From: Streptomyces flaveolus
GTDB lineage: Bacteria > Actinomycetota > Actinomycetes > Streptomycetales > Streptomycetaceae
Assembly (NCBI RefSeq): GCF_000716535.1
Contig: NZ_JNWV01000028.1
Coordinates: 130,921-194,920, forward strand
DNA length: 64,000 bases
Direction: 5' to 3'
Part shown: positions 43,133-50,652 of the stretch, in pieces
Layout: each line of letters begins with the position of its first letter
Numbering within the stretch: the first letter of the stretch is position 1
Position numbers and translations under genes: made by a program
The notes under the pieces: generated by a model
Databases searched by the model: none
The model's input: the letters and a program-made list of their open reading frames with translations, nothing else
What the model was told of the DNA's origin: nothing

Positions 43133-43205
43133 TCCTCCGTAGCTCAATTGGCAGAGCAGCCGGCTGTTAACCGGCAGGTTACTGGTTCGAGTCCAGTCGG
43201 GGGAG
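43133..43205 (+). tRNA. tRNA-Asn (GTT), copy 1
   Basis: A 73-nt cloverleaf. Acceptor TCCTCCG pairs with CGGGGGA (one T-G pair), the D-arm starts GCTC, the anticodon loop is CTGTTAA with GTT at 43166-43168, and the T-arm contains GGTTCGAGTCC. The discriminator is G and CCA is not encoded. A second identical copy follows after 6 nt. Confidence 0.96.
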
Positions 43206-43211
43206 CTTCGG

Positions 43212-43284
43212 TCCTCCGTAGCTCAATTGGCAGAGCAGCCGGCTGTTAACCGGCAGGTTACTGGTTCGAGTCCAGTCGGGGGAG
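43212..43284 (+). tRNA. tRNA-Asn (GTT), copy 2
   Basis: Identical over all 73 nt to the first tRNA-Asn, separated by CTTCGG. It is probably cotranscribed with it and ends just before a rho-independent terminator. Confidence 0.96.
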
Positions 43285-43293
43285 CGCTGAACG

Positions 43294-43316
43294 AGGACCC
43301 CTCCGGGGTCCTTTTT
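43294..43316 (+). terminator. Rho-independent terminator after tRNA-Asn pair
   Basis: AGGACCCC (43294-43301), TCC loop, GGGGTCCT (43305-43312), then a run of T to 43316. This is a classical intrinsic terminator 9 nt after the second tRNA-Asn, and T-runs like this are uncommon in this window. Confidence 0.9.
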
Positions 43317-43459
43317 CATGTCCCCGGGAACCGTCGCGGCCTGCGGCGCTGTCCTCAGGGTCGTGAGCAGCGCGGAAGCCGACCATCCGAGGCAGGAGAT
43401 CGTATGAGCGGCTATGCTGCGGCAGACGGCGCGCACACTTGTACGCGACACGCCGCTAT

Positions 43460-43533
43460 GGGGCGGTAGCTCAGCCGGTTAGAGCAGCGGACTCATAATC
43501 CGTCGGCCGTGGGTTCGAGTCCCACCCGCCCCA
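43460..43533 (+). tRNA. tRNA with CAT anticodon (Met elongator or Ile2)
   Basis: A 74-nt cloverleaf. Acceptor GGGGCGG pairs with CCGCCCC, the anticodon loop is CTCATAA with CAT at 43494-43496, the T-arm has GGTTCGAGTCC, the discriminator is A and CCA is not encoded. The regular first acceptor pair rules out an initiator tRNA. Elongator Met and lysidine-modified Ile2 cannot be separated by eye. Confidence 0.93.
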
Positions 43534-43578
43534 CCGAGGCGCTTCGGCGCAGGAACGTTTTCAGCTGCGGCGCAGTAT

Positions 43579-43604
43579 TAACCCCCTCCGGGCGGAGGGG
43601 GTTA
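43579..43604 (+). terminator. Hairpin after CAT tRNA
   Basis: TAACCCCCTCC (43579-43589), GGGC loop, GGAGGGGGTTA (43594-43604): a perfect 11-bp stem about 45 nt after the tRNA. There is no T-run. Confidence 0.7.
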
Positions 43605-43745
43605 CGGCACCTCTGAAGATCCTTGGCTCGGCCGAGGCCCGGCCGAAGCGCGGACGATCAGGTCCACGGCGGTGCCGGCGGCGGGGCTCGACTTCTCGGG
43701 CAGCTTGATCGTCTGCCCGGCGTGACACCGAGCGGCCGATGGCGG
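43602..43745 (-). pseudogene. Decayed C-terminal coding fragment
   Basis: The minus strand encodes a plausible protein tail, GQTIKLPEKSSPAAGTAVDL then IVRASAGPRPS, ending at TAA (43604-43602). The preceding GVTPG is in another frame, so a frameshift seems to interrupt it. The PAAGTAVDLIV segment loosely resembles a PASTA or beta-sandwich end. It lies between the CAT tRNA and a lipoprotein gene and overlaps the terminator hairpin. The parent gene is not recognised. Confidence 0.4.
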
Positions 43746-43803
43746 ACCGCTCGGTCGGCCACGGGTCCCTGCCCGCCGGGGCGGCCCCGCCAGGACCTCT
43801 GTG

Positions 43804-44226
43804 TCAGGCCTTGCAGAAGCCGAGTCCCCTGAGGGCTTCGTTGATCTGCTTGCCCTGTGCCTCGGTCGTGGTGACGTCCTTGTAGGTGAAGCGCTGAGAC
43901 GCGGCCCAGTCGGCCTTGCCGCTGCCGCCGTTGAGGGCGGAGCACTGGTTGCGTGCGGCGTCGATGGCCTTGTCCTCGTACTTCACGATGCCCGGGTTCG
44001 CGGCGGCGAGGGCGCGGAGCAGCTCTTCGCGCTTGCCGCCGGTCGGCTCGGGCGGGATGCCGGCGGCCTTCTCGGCGGTGCCGGCATCGATGCTGGGCTC
44101 ACTGCTCGCTTCCGGGGTCTTGGTCGCCTCGGGTTTCGCGTCCTCGCCGCTGTCGCTGCTGCTGCAGCCGACGAGCGAGACGGCGAGTGCCGCCATGACG
44201 GCGGCGATGGTCGTGCGGGTGCGCAT
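43804..44226 (-). CDS. Hypothetical lipoprotein
   Basis: A 140-residue protein with a lipoprotein signal (RTRTTIAAVMAALAVSLVGC, Cys at about residue 21), then a Ser/Glu/Pro-rich spacer (about residues 22-60) and a helical domain (GKREELLRALAAANPGIVKY, TEAQGKQINEALRGLGFC). The mature part has two further Cys (in ARNQCSALN and the GFCKA end) that could form a disulfide. The function is not recognised. It is divergent from the small secreted-protein gene at 44373. Confidence 0.85.
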   Translation of the reverse strand: MRTRTTIAAVMAALAVSLVGCSSSDSGEDAKPEATKTPEASSEPSIDAGTAEKAAGIPPEPTGGKREELLRALAAANPGIVKYEDKAIDAARNQCSALNGGSGKADWAASQRFTYKDVTTTEAQGKQINEALRGLGFCKA

Positions 44227-44330
44227 GTTCCCCCCTGGTCCGGTCCGGCTGAGGGGCCATCATGCGCCAATGTCCGGCCCGTGCAACTGGAGTGCGGCCA
44301 GTTGCGAGAGTTACCAGCGTGATTAGTGTG

Positions 44331-44350
44331 GAAAGTGACCGAAAGTGACC
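44331..44350 (+). promoter_or_regulatory. Tandem GAAAGTGACC direct repeat
   Basis: Two perfect adjacent copies of GAAAGTGACC (44331-44340, 44341-44350), one helical turn apart, lie 22 nt before the small secreted protein's start. They may bind an activator or repressor, or be part of the 5' leader. No clear -35/-10 pair was found. Confidence 0.5.
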
Positions 44351-44372
44351 TATGGATCTAAGGGGGCAGGTC

Positions 44373-44705
44373 ATGCGTGCTAGCCACTGCAAGCGATCCG
44401 CCGTCCTCGGTACGACCCTCATCGCCGCCACCCTCGCCCTCAGCCCCGTCGGCCTCCAGCAGGCTTCGGCGGCAACGCCGAGCGGGACGCACGCCAGTGC
44501 GACGACGACGGTCGAGAGCGACAACAGCTACAGGCAGGGCTACAGGGCCGGGTTCCGTGCCGGGTGGGCCGACGCCAAAGACGACTGCAAGCGGAACAGG
44601 AACAACAACAACTTCAACAGCAACAGAAACAACGAGTCTTACGCGCGTGGTTACGCCGACGGCTACTCCGCCGGGTACTCGCGAGCCGAGGACAGGTACT
44701 GCTGA
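44373..44705 (+). CDS. Small secreted protein with duplicated GY motif
   Basis: A 110-residue protein. ATG 44373 follows AGGGGGCAGG. The signal peptide runs to about residue 33 (LSPVGLQQASA). The mature part has two copies of a motif of the form YxxGYxxGxxAGxxxAxDxxC, at residues 53-72 and 90-110. They are joined by an Asn/Arg-rich linker (about residues 74-88) written in AAC codons and lower in GC than its surroundings. Each copy ends in Cys, which suggests one disulfide. No family is recognised. Confidence 0.8.
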   Translation: MRASHCKRSAVLGTTLIAATLALSPVGLQQASAATPSGTHASATTTVESDNSYRQGYRAGFRAGWADAKDDCKRNRNNNNFNSNRNNESYARGYADGYSAGYSRAEDRYC

Positions 44706-44848
44706 GGCACCAGCGGTGACTCGGACGGGGAGCTGAACGGCCGTCATCTCCGCCGCTACGCCGCCGTTCCCGGGGACCGGGACACCATCTCCGCCTCCAC
44801 GCCAGGGACTTGCCCGGTGCTCGCCCTGAACCAGTCATCTGAGCACTG

Positions 44849-44877
44849 TTGACCTCGCGCTGTGCCGCCCGTAGATT
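44849..44877 (+). promoter_or_regulatory. Candidate housekeeping promoter for MFS gene
   Basis: TTGACC (44849-44854), a 17-nt spacer, then TAGATT (44872-44877) fit the vegetative consensus well. Transcription would start near 44884, after the GTG at 44862, so the transporter's real start may be downstream. Confidence 0.55.
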
Positions 44878-46280
44878 TCCGTCCCGTCTTGATTATTGGT
44901 TCAGACCAGACGGGCGGCGGCACGGAGGACGGGATCTTCTCACCGCCGTACCTCGCCGCCACCCTGACGTTCGCCGTGGTGATGTTCCTGACCGGGTTCG
45001 CCGCGCTCGCCGTGGTGCCCACCCTGCCGACCGCGGCCCGGGAACTGGACGGCGTGTCCCTGTTCCCGGTCGTGGCGGGCTGCTTCGTCGCGGCCGGCCT
45101 CTTCGGCGGGGTGCTGGGCGGGCACTGGGCGGACCGGGCGGGCGCCCGGCGGCCCCTTGCGCTCGGCATGGTCCTGTCGGTGCTCACCCTGCTGGTGTCC
45201 GCGTCCAGCGTGTCCGTCTGGCAGCTCGCCGCCGGCCGGTTCGTGGACGGCCTGGCCGCCGGCATGGTCGCGGTGTCGGTGACCACCGCCATCGGCCAGG
45301 CCTACCCCGAGCGACTGCGGCCCCGGATGCTCGCCATGATGAGCGCGAGCTGGGTCATCCCGTCGCTGCTCGGGCCGCCGCTCGCCGGTGTGGTCGTCCA
45401 GTGGTGGTCCTGGCGCGCGGTGTTCTACGGCCTCGCCGCCCTGACGGCGCTGCCCGCCGTCGCCCTCGTCGTCGTACTCCGCAGACCCGCGGACGGCGAC
45501 CCGGCCGACGTACCCCCCGCGACGGAGCGGGCCGCCCGCCCACCGCTGCTGGTCGCGGCCATGCTCAGCCTCGGCGCGGCGCTCGGCCAGTACGGCGTCT
45601 CCGACTGGGACCCGCGCCACCTCGCCTTCGCCGCCGCCGGCCTCGTCCTCCTCGTCGTCTTCGCGCCCCGGCTCCTGCCGCGCGGGACCTGGCGCAGCGC
45701 CCGGGGCCTGCCGACCGCGGTGCTGCTGCGCGGCCTGACCTCCGGCACGTACTTCACCATCGAGGCGCTGGTGCCGCTGATGCTGATCACCGAACGGCGG
45801 GTCGCCGCCGTCGTGGTCGGCGTCGCCTTCACCGCCTCCGCGGTGCTGTGGGCCGGCGCCTCCTGGGTGCAGGGCAAGGCGCTCCAGGACGTGGCCCGGC
45901 ACCGCCTCGTCACCGTCGGCGCCCTCATCATGACCGCCTCCGCGGCCCTCGCCGTGGCCGGCTGCTCCGGCGGCCTGCCCGCGGTCACGGCCGCCGCCGC
46001 GATGCCGCTGTCCGCCATCGGCATGGGGCTGCTCGACCCCTGCGTCACCGTGCTCTCCCTGAAACACAGCGAGCCGCACCGGCAGGGCCACACCACCAGC
46101 GCCATGCAGACCAACATGAACCTCGGCCAGGTCGTCGTCCTGGCCCTGGCCTCCGGAGTCCTCAACGCCTGCCTGGCCGCCGGCGCCGGCCCGATCGACG
46201 GCTACCGCGTGGCGTTCGCGCTGCTGCTCCTGCCGACCCTGCTGGTCGCCCTGCTCGCCGTCCGCGCCCGCGGCGACTGA
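44862..46280 (+). CDS. MFS transporter
   Basis: A protein of up to 472 residues with about 12 transmembrane segments and the MFS loop motif GGHWADRAGARRPL between helices 2 and 3. It is likely a drug or metabolite efflux proton antiporter; the substrate is unknown. The start is unresolved: GTG 44862 gives the longest frame but lies inside a promoter-like sequence, whereas TTG 44889 would give a nearly leaderless start. Nothing well conserved precedes FSPPYLAATLTF. The gene runs directly into an asparagine synthase remnant, which suggests a deletion or recombination junction at 46281. Confidence 0.85.
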   Translation: MPPVDFRPVLIIGSDQTGGGTEDGIFSPPYLAATLTFAVVMFLTGFAALAVVPTLPTAARELDGVSLFPVVAGCFVAAGLFGGVLGGHWADRAGARRPLALGMVLSVLTLLVSASSVSVWQLAAGRFVDGLAAGMVAVSVTTAIGQAYPERLRPRMLAMMSASWVIPSLLGPPLAGVVVQWWSWRAVFYGLAALTALPAVALVVVLRRPADGDPADVPPATERAARPPLLVAAMLSLGAALGQYGVSDWDPRHLAFAAAGLVLLVVFAPRLLPRGTWRSARGLPTAVLLRGLTSGTYFTIEALVPLMLITERRVAAVVVGVAFTASAVLWAGASWVQGKALQDVARHRLVTVGALIMTASAALAVAGCSGGLPAVTAAAAMPLSAIGMGLLDPCVTVLSLKHSEPHRQGHTTSAMQTNMNLGQVVVLALASGVLNACLAAGAGPIDGYRVAFALLLLPTLLVALLAVRARGD

Positions 46281-46284
46281 ACTC

Positions 46285-46860
46285 CCCCGTGCGGCGACGA
46301 GGTGTCCGGCGGCTACCGCCGGCAGCGCGACCCCGACGCCGTCTTCTCCACCACGTTCCCCCGGGTCCGCGAAGGCCGCCACAACTACCAGGGCAGCGAG
46401 GTCGTCTTCACCCCCGCCCTGCTCGCCGAGCCGGACCTCGACACCCATGAACGCGACTGCCACAGCGCCGCCGTCGCCGAGATGGACGCCTCGCCCTCAC
46501 CCGCCACGCCCAGGTCCTCTTCGACCGCAAGGACCGGTCGAGTACACCTTCAACGTCGCCTGAGCGATGAAGAGTCGACGGCCGGGAGGAGAGCCTGCTG
46601 CGCGCGGCCATGAAGGACCTCCTGCCCACGGCCGTCGCCCAGCGGGTCAAGACGCCCTACCCCTCCATCCGGGCCGAGGCCTGCAACCGGACCCTGCGCG
46701 AGCGCCTCGCCGGCCTCGTCCGTACCGGCACCGGCCCGCTCGCCCCCTTCTTCTCGCCCGACCAGAGGACGCGGGTACGGCGGGACGCCGGAACCGGGCC
46801 GTCCTGGAGACCACCCTCCAACTGGACGCGCGGCTGCGGGCGTACGACGTGGACGTCGTG
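46285..46860 (+). pseudogene. Asparagine synthase (AsnB) C-terminal pseudogene
   Basis: Successive frames encode recognisable AsnB synthetase-domain pieces: CGDEVSGGY with FTPALLAEPDLDT, FDRKDR fused to SVEYTFNVA, a TGA where Trp is expected, GREESLLRAAMKDLLPTAVA with QRVKTPYPS, and AGRRNRAVLETTLQLDARLR then AYDVDVV in a third frame. The glutaminase half and the stretch around the LEVRVP motif are missing. It is clearly inactivated, by a 5' truncation, an internal deletion, a nonsense codon and at least two frameshifts. It lies between the MFS and kinase genes. Confidence 0.82.
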
Positions 46861-46874
46861 CCGCGAGCCGCACC

Positions 46875-46920
46875 GGCCGCCGGATCCGGGCCGGGCATGG
46901 ACGGGCCGGATCCGGCGGCC
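46875..46920. terminator. 15-bp perfect inverted repeat before kinase gene
   Basis: GGCCGCCGGATCCGG (46875-46889) and CCGGATCCGGCGGCC (46906-46920) with a 16-nt loop. It lies just after the AsnB remnant and 12 nt before the chosen kinase start. An alternative kinase ATG (46897) would fall in the loop. It acts either as a terminator or as an attenuating leader hairpin. Confidence 0.65.
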
Positions 46921-46932
46921 ATACTGGACCGC

Positions 46933-48219
46933 ATGGAACGCATCGGGGGATACCTCGTCGAGCGCCGGCTCGGCGAGGGCGGCATGGGCACGGTCTACCT
47001 CGCACGGACACGCGGCGGACGGGCCGTCGCGCTGAAGGTCGCCAAGGCCGAACTGGCCGCCGACCCGGTGTTCCGCGAGCGGTTCCGCAGCGAGGTCGAG
47101 GCGGCCCGCGCGGTCGGCGGCTTCCACACGGCGCCGGTGGTGGACGCCGACGTCGACGGCGACCCGCTGTGGCTGGCCACCGCCTACATCCCCGGACCCA
47201 CCCTCGCGGCCCGGCTCGCCGCCGAGGGCACCATGGACGAGGACGGCTTGCGGTCCCTGGGCGCCGCGCTCGCCGAGGCGCTGGAGTCCATCCACTCCTG
47301 CGGCCTGGTGCACCGCGACCTCAAGCCCGGCAACATCATCATGGACGTCGACGGCCCGCGCGTCCTCGACTTCGGCATAGCCCGGGCCGCCGAGTCCACC
47401 CGCCTCACCGCGACCGGCACCGCCTTCGGCACCCCCGGCTTCCTCGCGCCCGAACAGGCCCTCGGTCACGACGTCACCGGCGCCGCCGACGTGTTCGCGC
47501 TCGGCGCCGTGCTGGTCGCGGCGGCCGGCGGCAGCGCCTGGGGGGAGGGCACGCCGATGGGGCTGATGTACCGCTCCGTGCACGAGCCGCCCGACCTGTC
47601 CGCCGTACCCGCCGGGCTGGCGGACCTGGTCTCGGCGTGCCTGGCCAAGGAGCCCGCGGACCGGCCGACGCCCGCCGAACTGCTGGACCGGCTGACGGAA
47701 CCGGTACCGGACCCGGCCCGGCCGGCGACACCGCCGTACCCGCCCACGCTCACCGTCTCCCCGCGGCCGGCCGCCCCGCCCCCGGCGTTCACCCCGCCCC
47801 CGCCGCCCGCGACACCCCCGCAGGCCGCGGCGCACCCGTACCAGCACCCCGTACAGCAGCCCGTCCAGACCGCCACGCCCCCGCACCTGCCCGTGCAGCC
47901 CGCCACCCCGCCGGCCCCCTACGGCTTCGGGCCGCCCATGCCCTACGGCACCCCGGAGGCCGTGCTCGCCGACGCGCAGTCCGGCGCGGTCGTGAACGCC
48001 ACCGGAGTGCTGTTCGAAGTCGCGGGCGTCACCGCGGACTTCGCCTGGAACGAGATCGCGCACGTCGGACGCCACTGGCGCGGCAACCGCCTCACCCTCA
48101 CCGTGCGGCTGTGGGACGGCGAGGTGTACTCCTGCGAGCTGAACGCCCGCCGCAGGGCCCGGCTGACCGCCTGGCTGGCCCAGCTCGACCCGGTCCTCGC
48201 CCGGTACCTGACCCGCTAA
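46933..48219 (+). CDS. Serine/threonine protein kinase, soluble
   Basis: A 428-residue Hanks-type kinase. The Gly loop is LGEGGMGTVYLA, catalytic Lys35 is in AVALKVAK, the catalytic loop is HRDLKPGN (Asp129) and DFG is at about 146. After the kinase domain (to about residue 260) come a Pro-rich linker and a compact 80-residue C-terminal domain (FEVAGVTADFAWNEIAHVGR, LWDGEVYSCELNARRRA). There is no transmembrane helix, so it is cytoplasmic. ATG 46933 gives a normal family start (MERIGGYLVE); ATG 46897 lies in a hairpin loop. Neither has a strong ribosome site. Confidence 0.92.
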   Translation: MERIGGYLVERRLGEGGMGTVYLARTRGGRAVALKVAKAELAADPVFRERFRSEVEAARAVGGFHTAPVVDADVDGDPLWLATAYIPGPTLAARLAAEGTMDEDGLRSLGAALAEALESIHSCGLVHRDLKPGNIIMDVDGPRVLDFGIARAAESTRLTATGTAFGTPGFLAPEQALGHDVTGAADVFALGAVLVAAAGGSAWGEGTPMGLMYRSVHEPPDLSAVPAGLADLVSACLAKEPADRPTPAELLDRLTEPVPDPARPATPPYPPTLTVSPRPAAPPPAFTPPPPPATPPQAAAHPYQHPVQQPVQTATPPHLPVQPATPPAPYGFGPPMPYGTPEAVLADAQSGAVVNATGVLFEVAGVTADFAWNEIAHVGRHWRGNRLTLTVRLWDGEVYSCELNARRRARLTAWLAQLDPVLARYLTR

Positions 48220-48253
48220 CAGGTCCGGGTCAACCACCGTGCCGTCCCGAAGA

Positions 48254-48281
48254 CTTGAGCCGGTCCACGCTTGAACCGGTC
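48254..48281 (+). repeat. CTTGARCCGGTC direct repeat
   Basis: CTTGAGCCGGTC (48254-48265) and CTTGAACCGGTC (48270-48281) are direct repeats offset by 16 nt, 63 nt before the candidate small ORF. They may be part of a promoter or binding site. Confidence 0.4.
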
Positions 48282-48344
48282 AGGTCCTGGGCACGCACCT
48301 CCTACCGGCGTGCAGCCGGGCGGTGTCGGCAGGAGGAGGGCGTC

Positions 48345-48455
48345 ATGGGCGTCATGGACCGTCGGATCCGGGTACGTGTCAGCCGGCGGCCCGCCGCGCC
48401 GCGCGGGCAGGAGATCGACCGCAGGACCCCCTCGGGGCGCGTCCTGCCGTACTGA
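48345..48455 (+). CDS. Candidate 36-residue basic small protein
   Basis: ATG 48345 is preceded by an unusually strong ribosome site, AGGAGGAGGG (48331-48340). The frame ends at TGA 48453-48455 and encodes a short Arg-rich peptide (GVMDRRIRVRVSRRPAAPRG at its start, GRVLPY at its end). It overlaps, in antisense, the low-complexity 3' end of the STAS-ANTAR gene. No family is recognised. It may be a real small protein, or that gene's end may be misplaced. Confidence 0.4.
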   Translation: MGVMDRRIRVRVSRRPAAPRGQEIDRRTPSGRVLPY

Positions 48456-49143
48456 CCGCCGTACCGACCCGGTCGGCCGCGGCGGCCAGGGCCGATCGCA
48501 GCGGCTCCGGCGGGGCCGGGCCGTCCGGCGCCGCGCTCGCCGTGACCGCCGACGCCACGTGCCGCAGCTTGGTGTTGGACCGCTGGGACGCCTCCCGCAG
48601 GATCTCCCACGCCTGCTCCGGGGTGCACGCGTGCGCCGCCATCAGGATGCCCCGGGCCTGGTCGATCACCGGCCGGGAGTCCATGGCGTGCCGTAGCTGA
48701 TCGATCTCCAGGCGCAGCCGGTGCAGTTGCTCGGTCTGCTCCGCGTGCTCACGGGCGACGGCCGAGGCAGTCCGGGCGGGAAGTCCCGGCGGCAGGGCGG
48801 CGCTCAGCGGGTCCACGGGGTCCAGACCCGCCAGTTCCAGCACCCGGCGCGGCTGCCCCCGCCAGCCGGTGGCCCGTACCGGCACCCGGTGCCGGCGGCC
48901 GTACTCGCTCAGCGCGTCCAGCGCCGCCAGTCCCGCCGTGTCGAGGAAGGTCACCCCGGACACGTCCAGGCCGACCCCGGCCACGCCCGCCGGCAGCGCC
49001 GCCAGCGCCCTGGTGAGGGGCCGCGTACAGCCGCGGACCAACTCGCCGCGCGCGGTCAGCAGGACCCGGTCGCCCTCTGTGCCGCCGTCGACGGCCAGGG
49101 TGTCCAGCCGCCCGGTGTGCGCTGCGCGTGCAGCCGAAATCAT
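48379..49143 (-). CDS. STAS-ANTAR domain regulator
   Basis: A 254-residue two-domain protein. The N-terminal STAS-like domain (about residues 10-110; LLTARGELVRGCTRPLTRAL, GVGLDVSGVTFLDTAGLAAL) is followed by a C-terminal ANTAR RNA-binding domain (about residues 145-210; QLRHAMDSRPVIDQARGILM, ACTPEQAWEILREASQRSN). ANTAR proteins antiterminate by binding paired RNA hairpins, and the STAS half suggests control by partner switching. The ATG at 49143 was chosen. The C-terminal 40 residues are Ala/Arg low complexity and overlap a candidate small ORF. It is divergent from another STAS gene. Confidence 0.87.
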   Translation of the reverse strand: MISAARAAHTGRLDTLAVDGGTEGDRVLLTARGELVRGCTRPLTRALAALPAGVAGVGLDVSGVTFLDTAGLAALDALSEYGRRHRVPVRATGWRGQPRRVLELAGLDPVDPLSAALPPGLPARTASAVAREHAEQTEQLHRLRLEIDQLRHAMDSRPVIDQARGILMAAHACTPEQAWEILREASQRSNTKLRHVASAVTASAAPDGPAPPEPLRSALAAAADRVGTAVSTAGRAPRGSCGRSPARAARRAAG

Positions 49144-49270
49144 GTCTCTCGTCTCGCTCGGCCGTCGGTCGTTCGCAGCTCGCCTGCCCCCCGCCCGGGG
49201 ACCTACACACCATCCGGGAGAGCAAGGGCGCATACTGGGCACTCATGTACCCGTGCGGCTGGGAGACGGC

Positions 49271-49651
49271 GTGAACGCAGCTGAACCGGCGCGGCCCCTG
49301 CCGGCCGCCGTGCCGACGCCGGCCGTGCCGACGCACGCGCCGCCGCGGCTCGACGTGTCCCCGTTGACCGGGCGGACCGGAATCCGGGCGGCGGGCGAGG
49401 TGAGCCTGCCGACGCGCGGCATCTGGGAGCGCGCGCTGGAGCGGGCCGTTCGCGAGGGCGAGGACGTGTACTACTTGGAGCTTTCCGCGCTGACATTCGT
49501 CGACGTCGCGGGCGCCGGCGCACTGGCGGACGCCGCCCGGAACCTCGGCGGGCGGCGGCGTCTGGTGCTGGACCGGCCTCCGGACGCCCTGCCACGGATA
49601 CTGGACCTGCTGTGGCCCGGTCTGCCGGGGATCGAGGTGTGGACGTCATGA
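49271..49651 (+). CDS. STAS-domain anti-sigma factor antagonist
   Basis: A 126-residue protein. GTG 49271 follows GGGAG. After a Pro/Ala-rich N-terminus, residues about 35-125 form a STAS domain (IRAAGEVSLPTRGIWERALE, YYLELSALTFVDVAGAGALA), in which the usual phosphorylatable Ser/Thr position is Asp-Val-Ala here. It probably works with the next gene, whose ATG overlaps its stop (ATGA), in a partner-switching module. Confidence 0.87.
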   Translation: MNAAEPARPLPAAVPTPAVPTHAPPRLDVSPLTGRTGIRAAGEVSLPTRGIWERALERAVREGEDVYYLELSALTFVDVAGAGALADAARNLGGRRRLVLDRPPDALPRILDLLWPGLPGIEVWTS

Positions 49652-50610
49652 CCGCGACCGCCGAACCCGCGGAGACCGTGGACCCGTTCGTGCATCCCGC
49701 GCTGTTCTACGCCGACGCGCGGGAGTACGTGGCCGGCACCGTGCCGTTCGTCCGGGCGGCGCTGGCCGCCGGCGAGCCGGTCGCGGTCGCCGTCCCCGGC
49801 GAGAACCTGCGGCTGATCCAGGACGAGCTGGGCGCCGACGGCGCCGCCGTACGGTTCCTGGACATGCGGGAGGCCGGCCGCAACCCCGGCCGGATCATCC
49901 CCGGTGTGCTGCGCGCCTTCGCCGACGCCCAGCCGCCCGGCCGCCGGGTCCGGATCATCGGCGAACCGATCTGGGCGGGCCGCAGCCCCGCCGAGTACCC
50001 GGCCTGCGCCCAGCACGAGGCGCTCATCAACGCGGCCTTCCGGGGCCGCGAGGTCACCATCCTGTGCCCGTACGACACCACCCGCCTGGACGAGCGGGCG
50101 CTCGCCGACGCGTACGCCACCCACCCGGTCGTCATCCCGGCCGGCTCCGGCACCGAACGGGCCAGCGCGGCCTACGACCCCGACGACGTGGTCGCCCGCT
50201 ACAACGAGCCCCTGGCGCCCGCCCCCGACGCCGGCCCCGACGTGCTCCGCTGCTCCTTCGACGAGGACTCCCTGTCCGCCGTCCGGCACCTGGCCACCGA
50301 CCACGGCGCGCGGCTGGGCCTGACCGGCCTGGGCCTGGAGAACCTGGCGCTGATCACCGCCGAGCTGACCACGAACAGCGTCATCCACGGCGGCGGCACC
50401 GGCGTCCTCACGGTGTGGCCCGAGGGCGGACACGTGCTGTGCGAGGTCCGCGACAAGGGCCGCCTCGCCGACCCGCTGGCCGGCCGCCGCCCCGCCTCCC
50501 GTGACCAGCAGGGCGGACGCGGCCTGCTGCTGGTCAACCTGGTGGCCGACCTGGTGCGGACGCACAGTGGGGCGGAGGGCACGACCGTTCGGTGCTACCT
50601 GGGGCGCTGA
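49648..50610 (+). CDS. MEDS-HATPase anti-sigma regulatory kinase
   Basis: A 320-residue fusion. The N-terminal MEDS (DcmR-like sensory) domain (about residues 10-180; HPALFYADAREYVAGTVPFV, FRGREVTILCPYDTTRL) is followed by a GHKL/HATPase anti-sigma kinase domain (about 200-320) with the N-box ALITAELTTNSVIHGGG, DKGRLADPL and GRGLLLVNLVADLV. Members phosphorylate STAS antagonists; the coupled STAS protein is the likely partner. The start is ATG 49648 in an ATGA overlap. Confidence 0.92.
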   Translation: MTATAEPAETVDPFVHPALFYADAREYVAGTVPFVRAALAAGEPVAVAVPGENLRLIQDELGADGAAVRFLDMREAGRNPGRIIPGVLRAFADAQPPGRRVRIIGEPIWAGRSPAEYPACAQHEALINAAFRGREVTILCPYDTTRLDERALADAYATHPVVIPAGSGTERASAAYDPDDVVARYNEPLAPAPDAGPDVLRCSFDEDSLSAVRHLATDHGARLGLTGLGLENLALITAELTTNSVIHGGGTGVLTVWPEGGHVLCEVRDKGRLADPLAGRRPASRDQQGGRGLLLVNLVADLVRTHSGAEGTTVRCYLGR

Positions 50611-50652
50611 TGCGCGGGCGCCGCGCCCCTTAGGGGCACTGCCGTCCCCGGC

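Noticed and set aside
43133..44862. Integrated prophage or island at the tRNA genes
   Set aside because: No integrase, phage gene or att-like repeat of a tRNA 3' end was found; only small decayed pieces are present.
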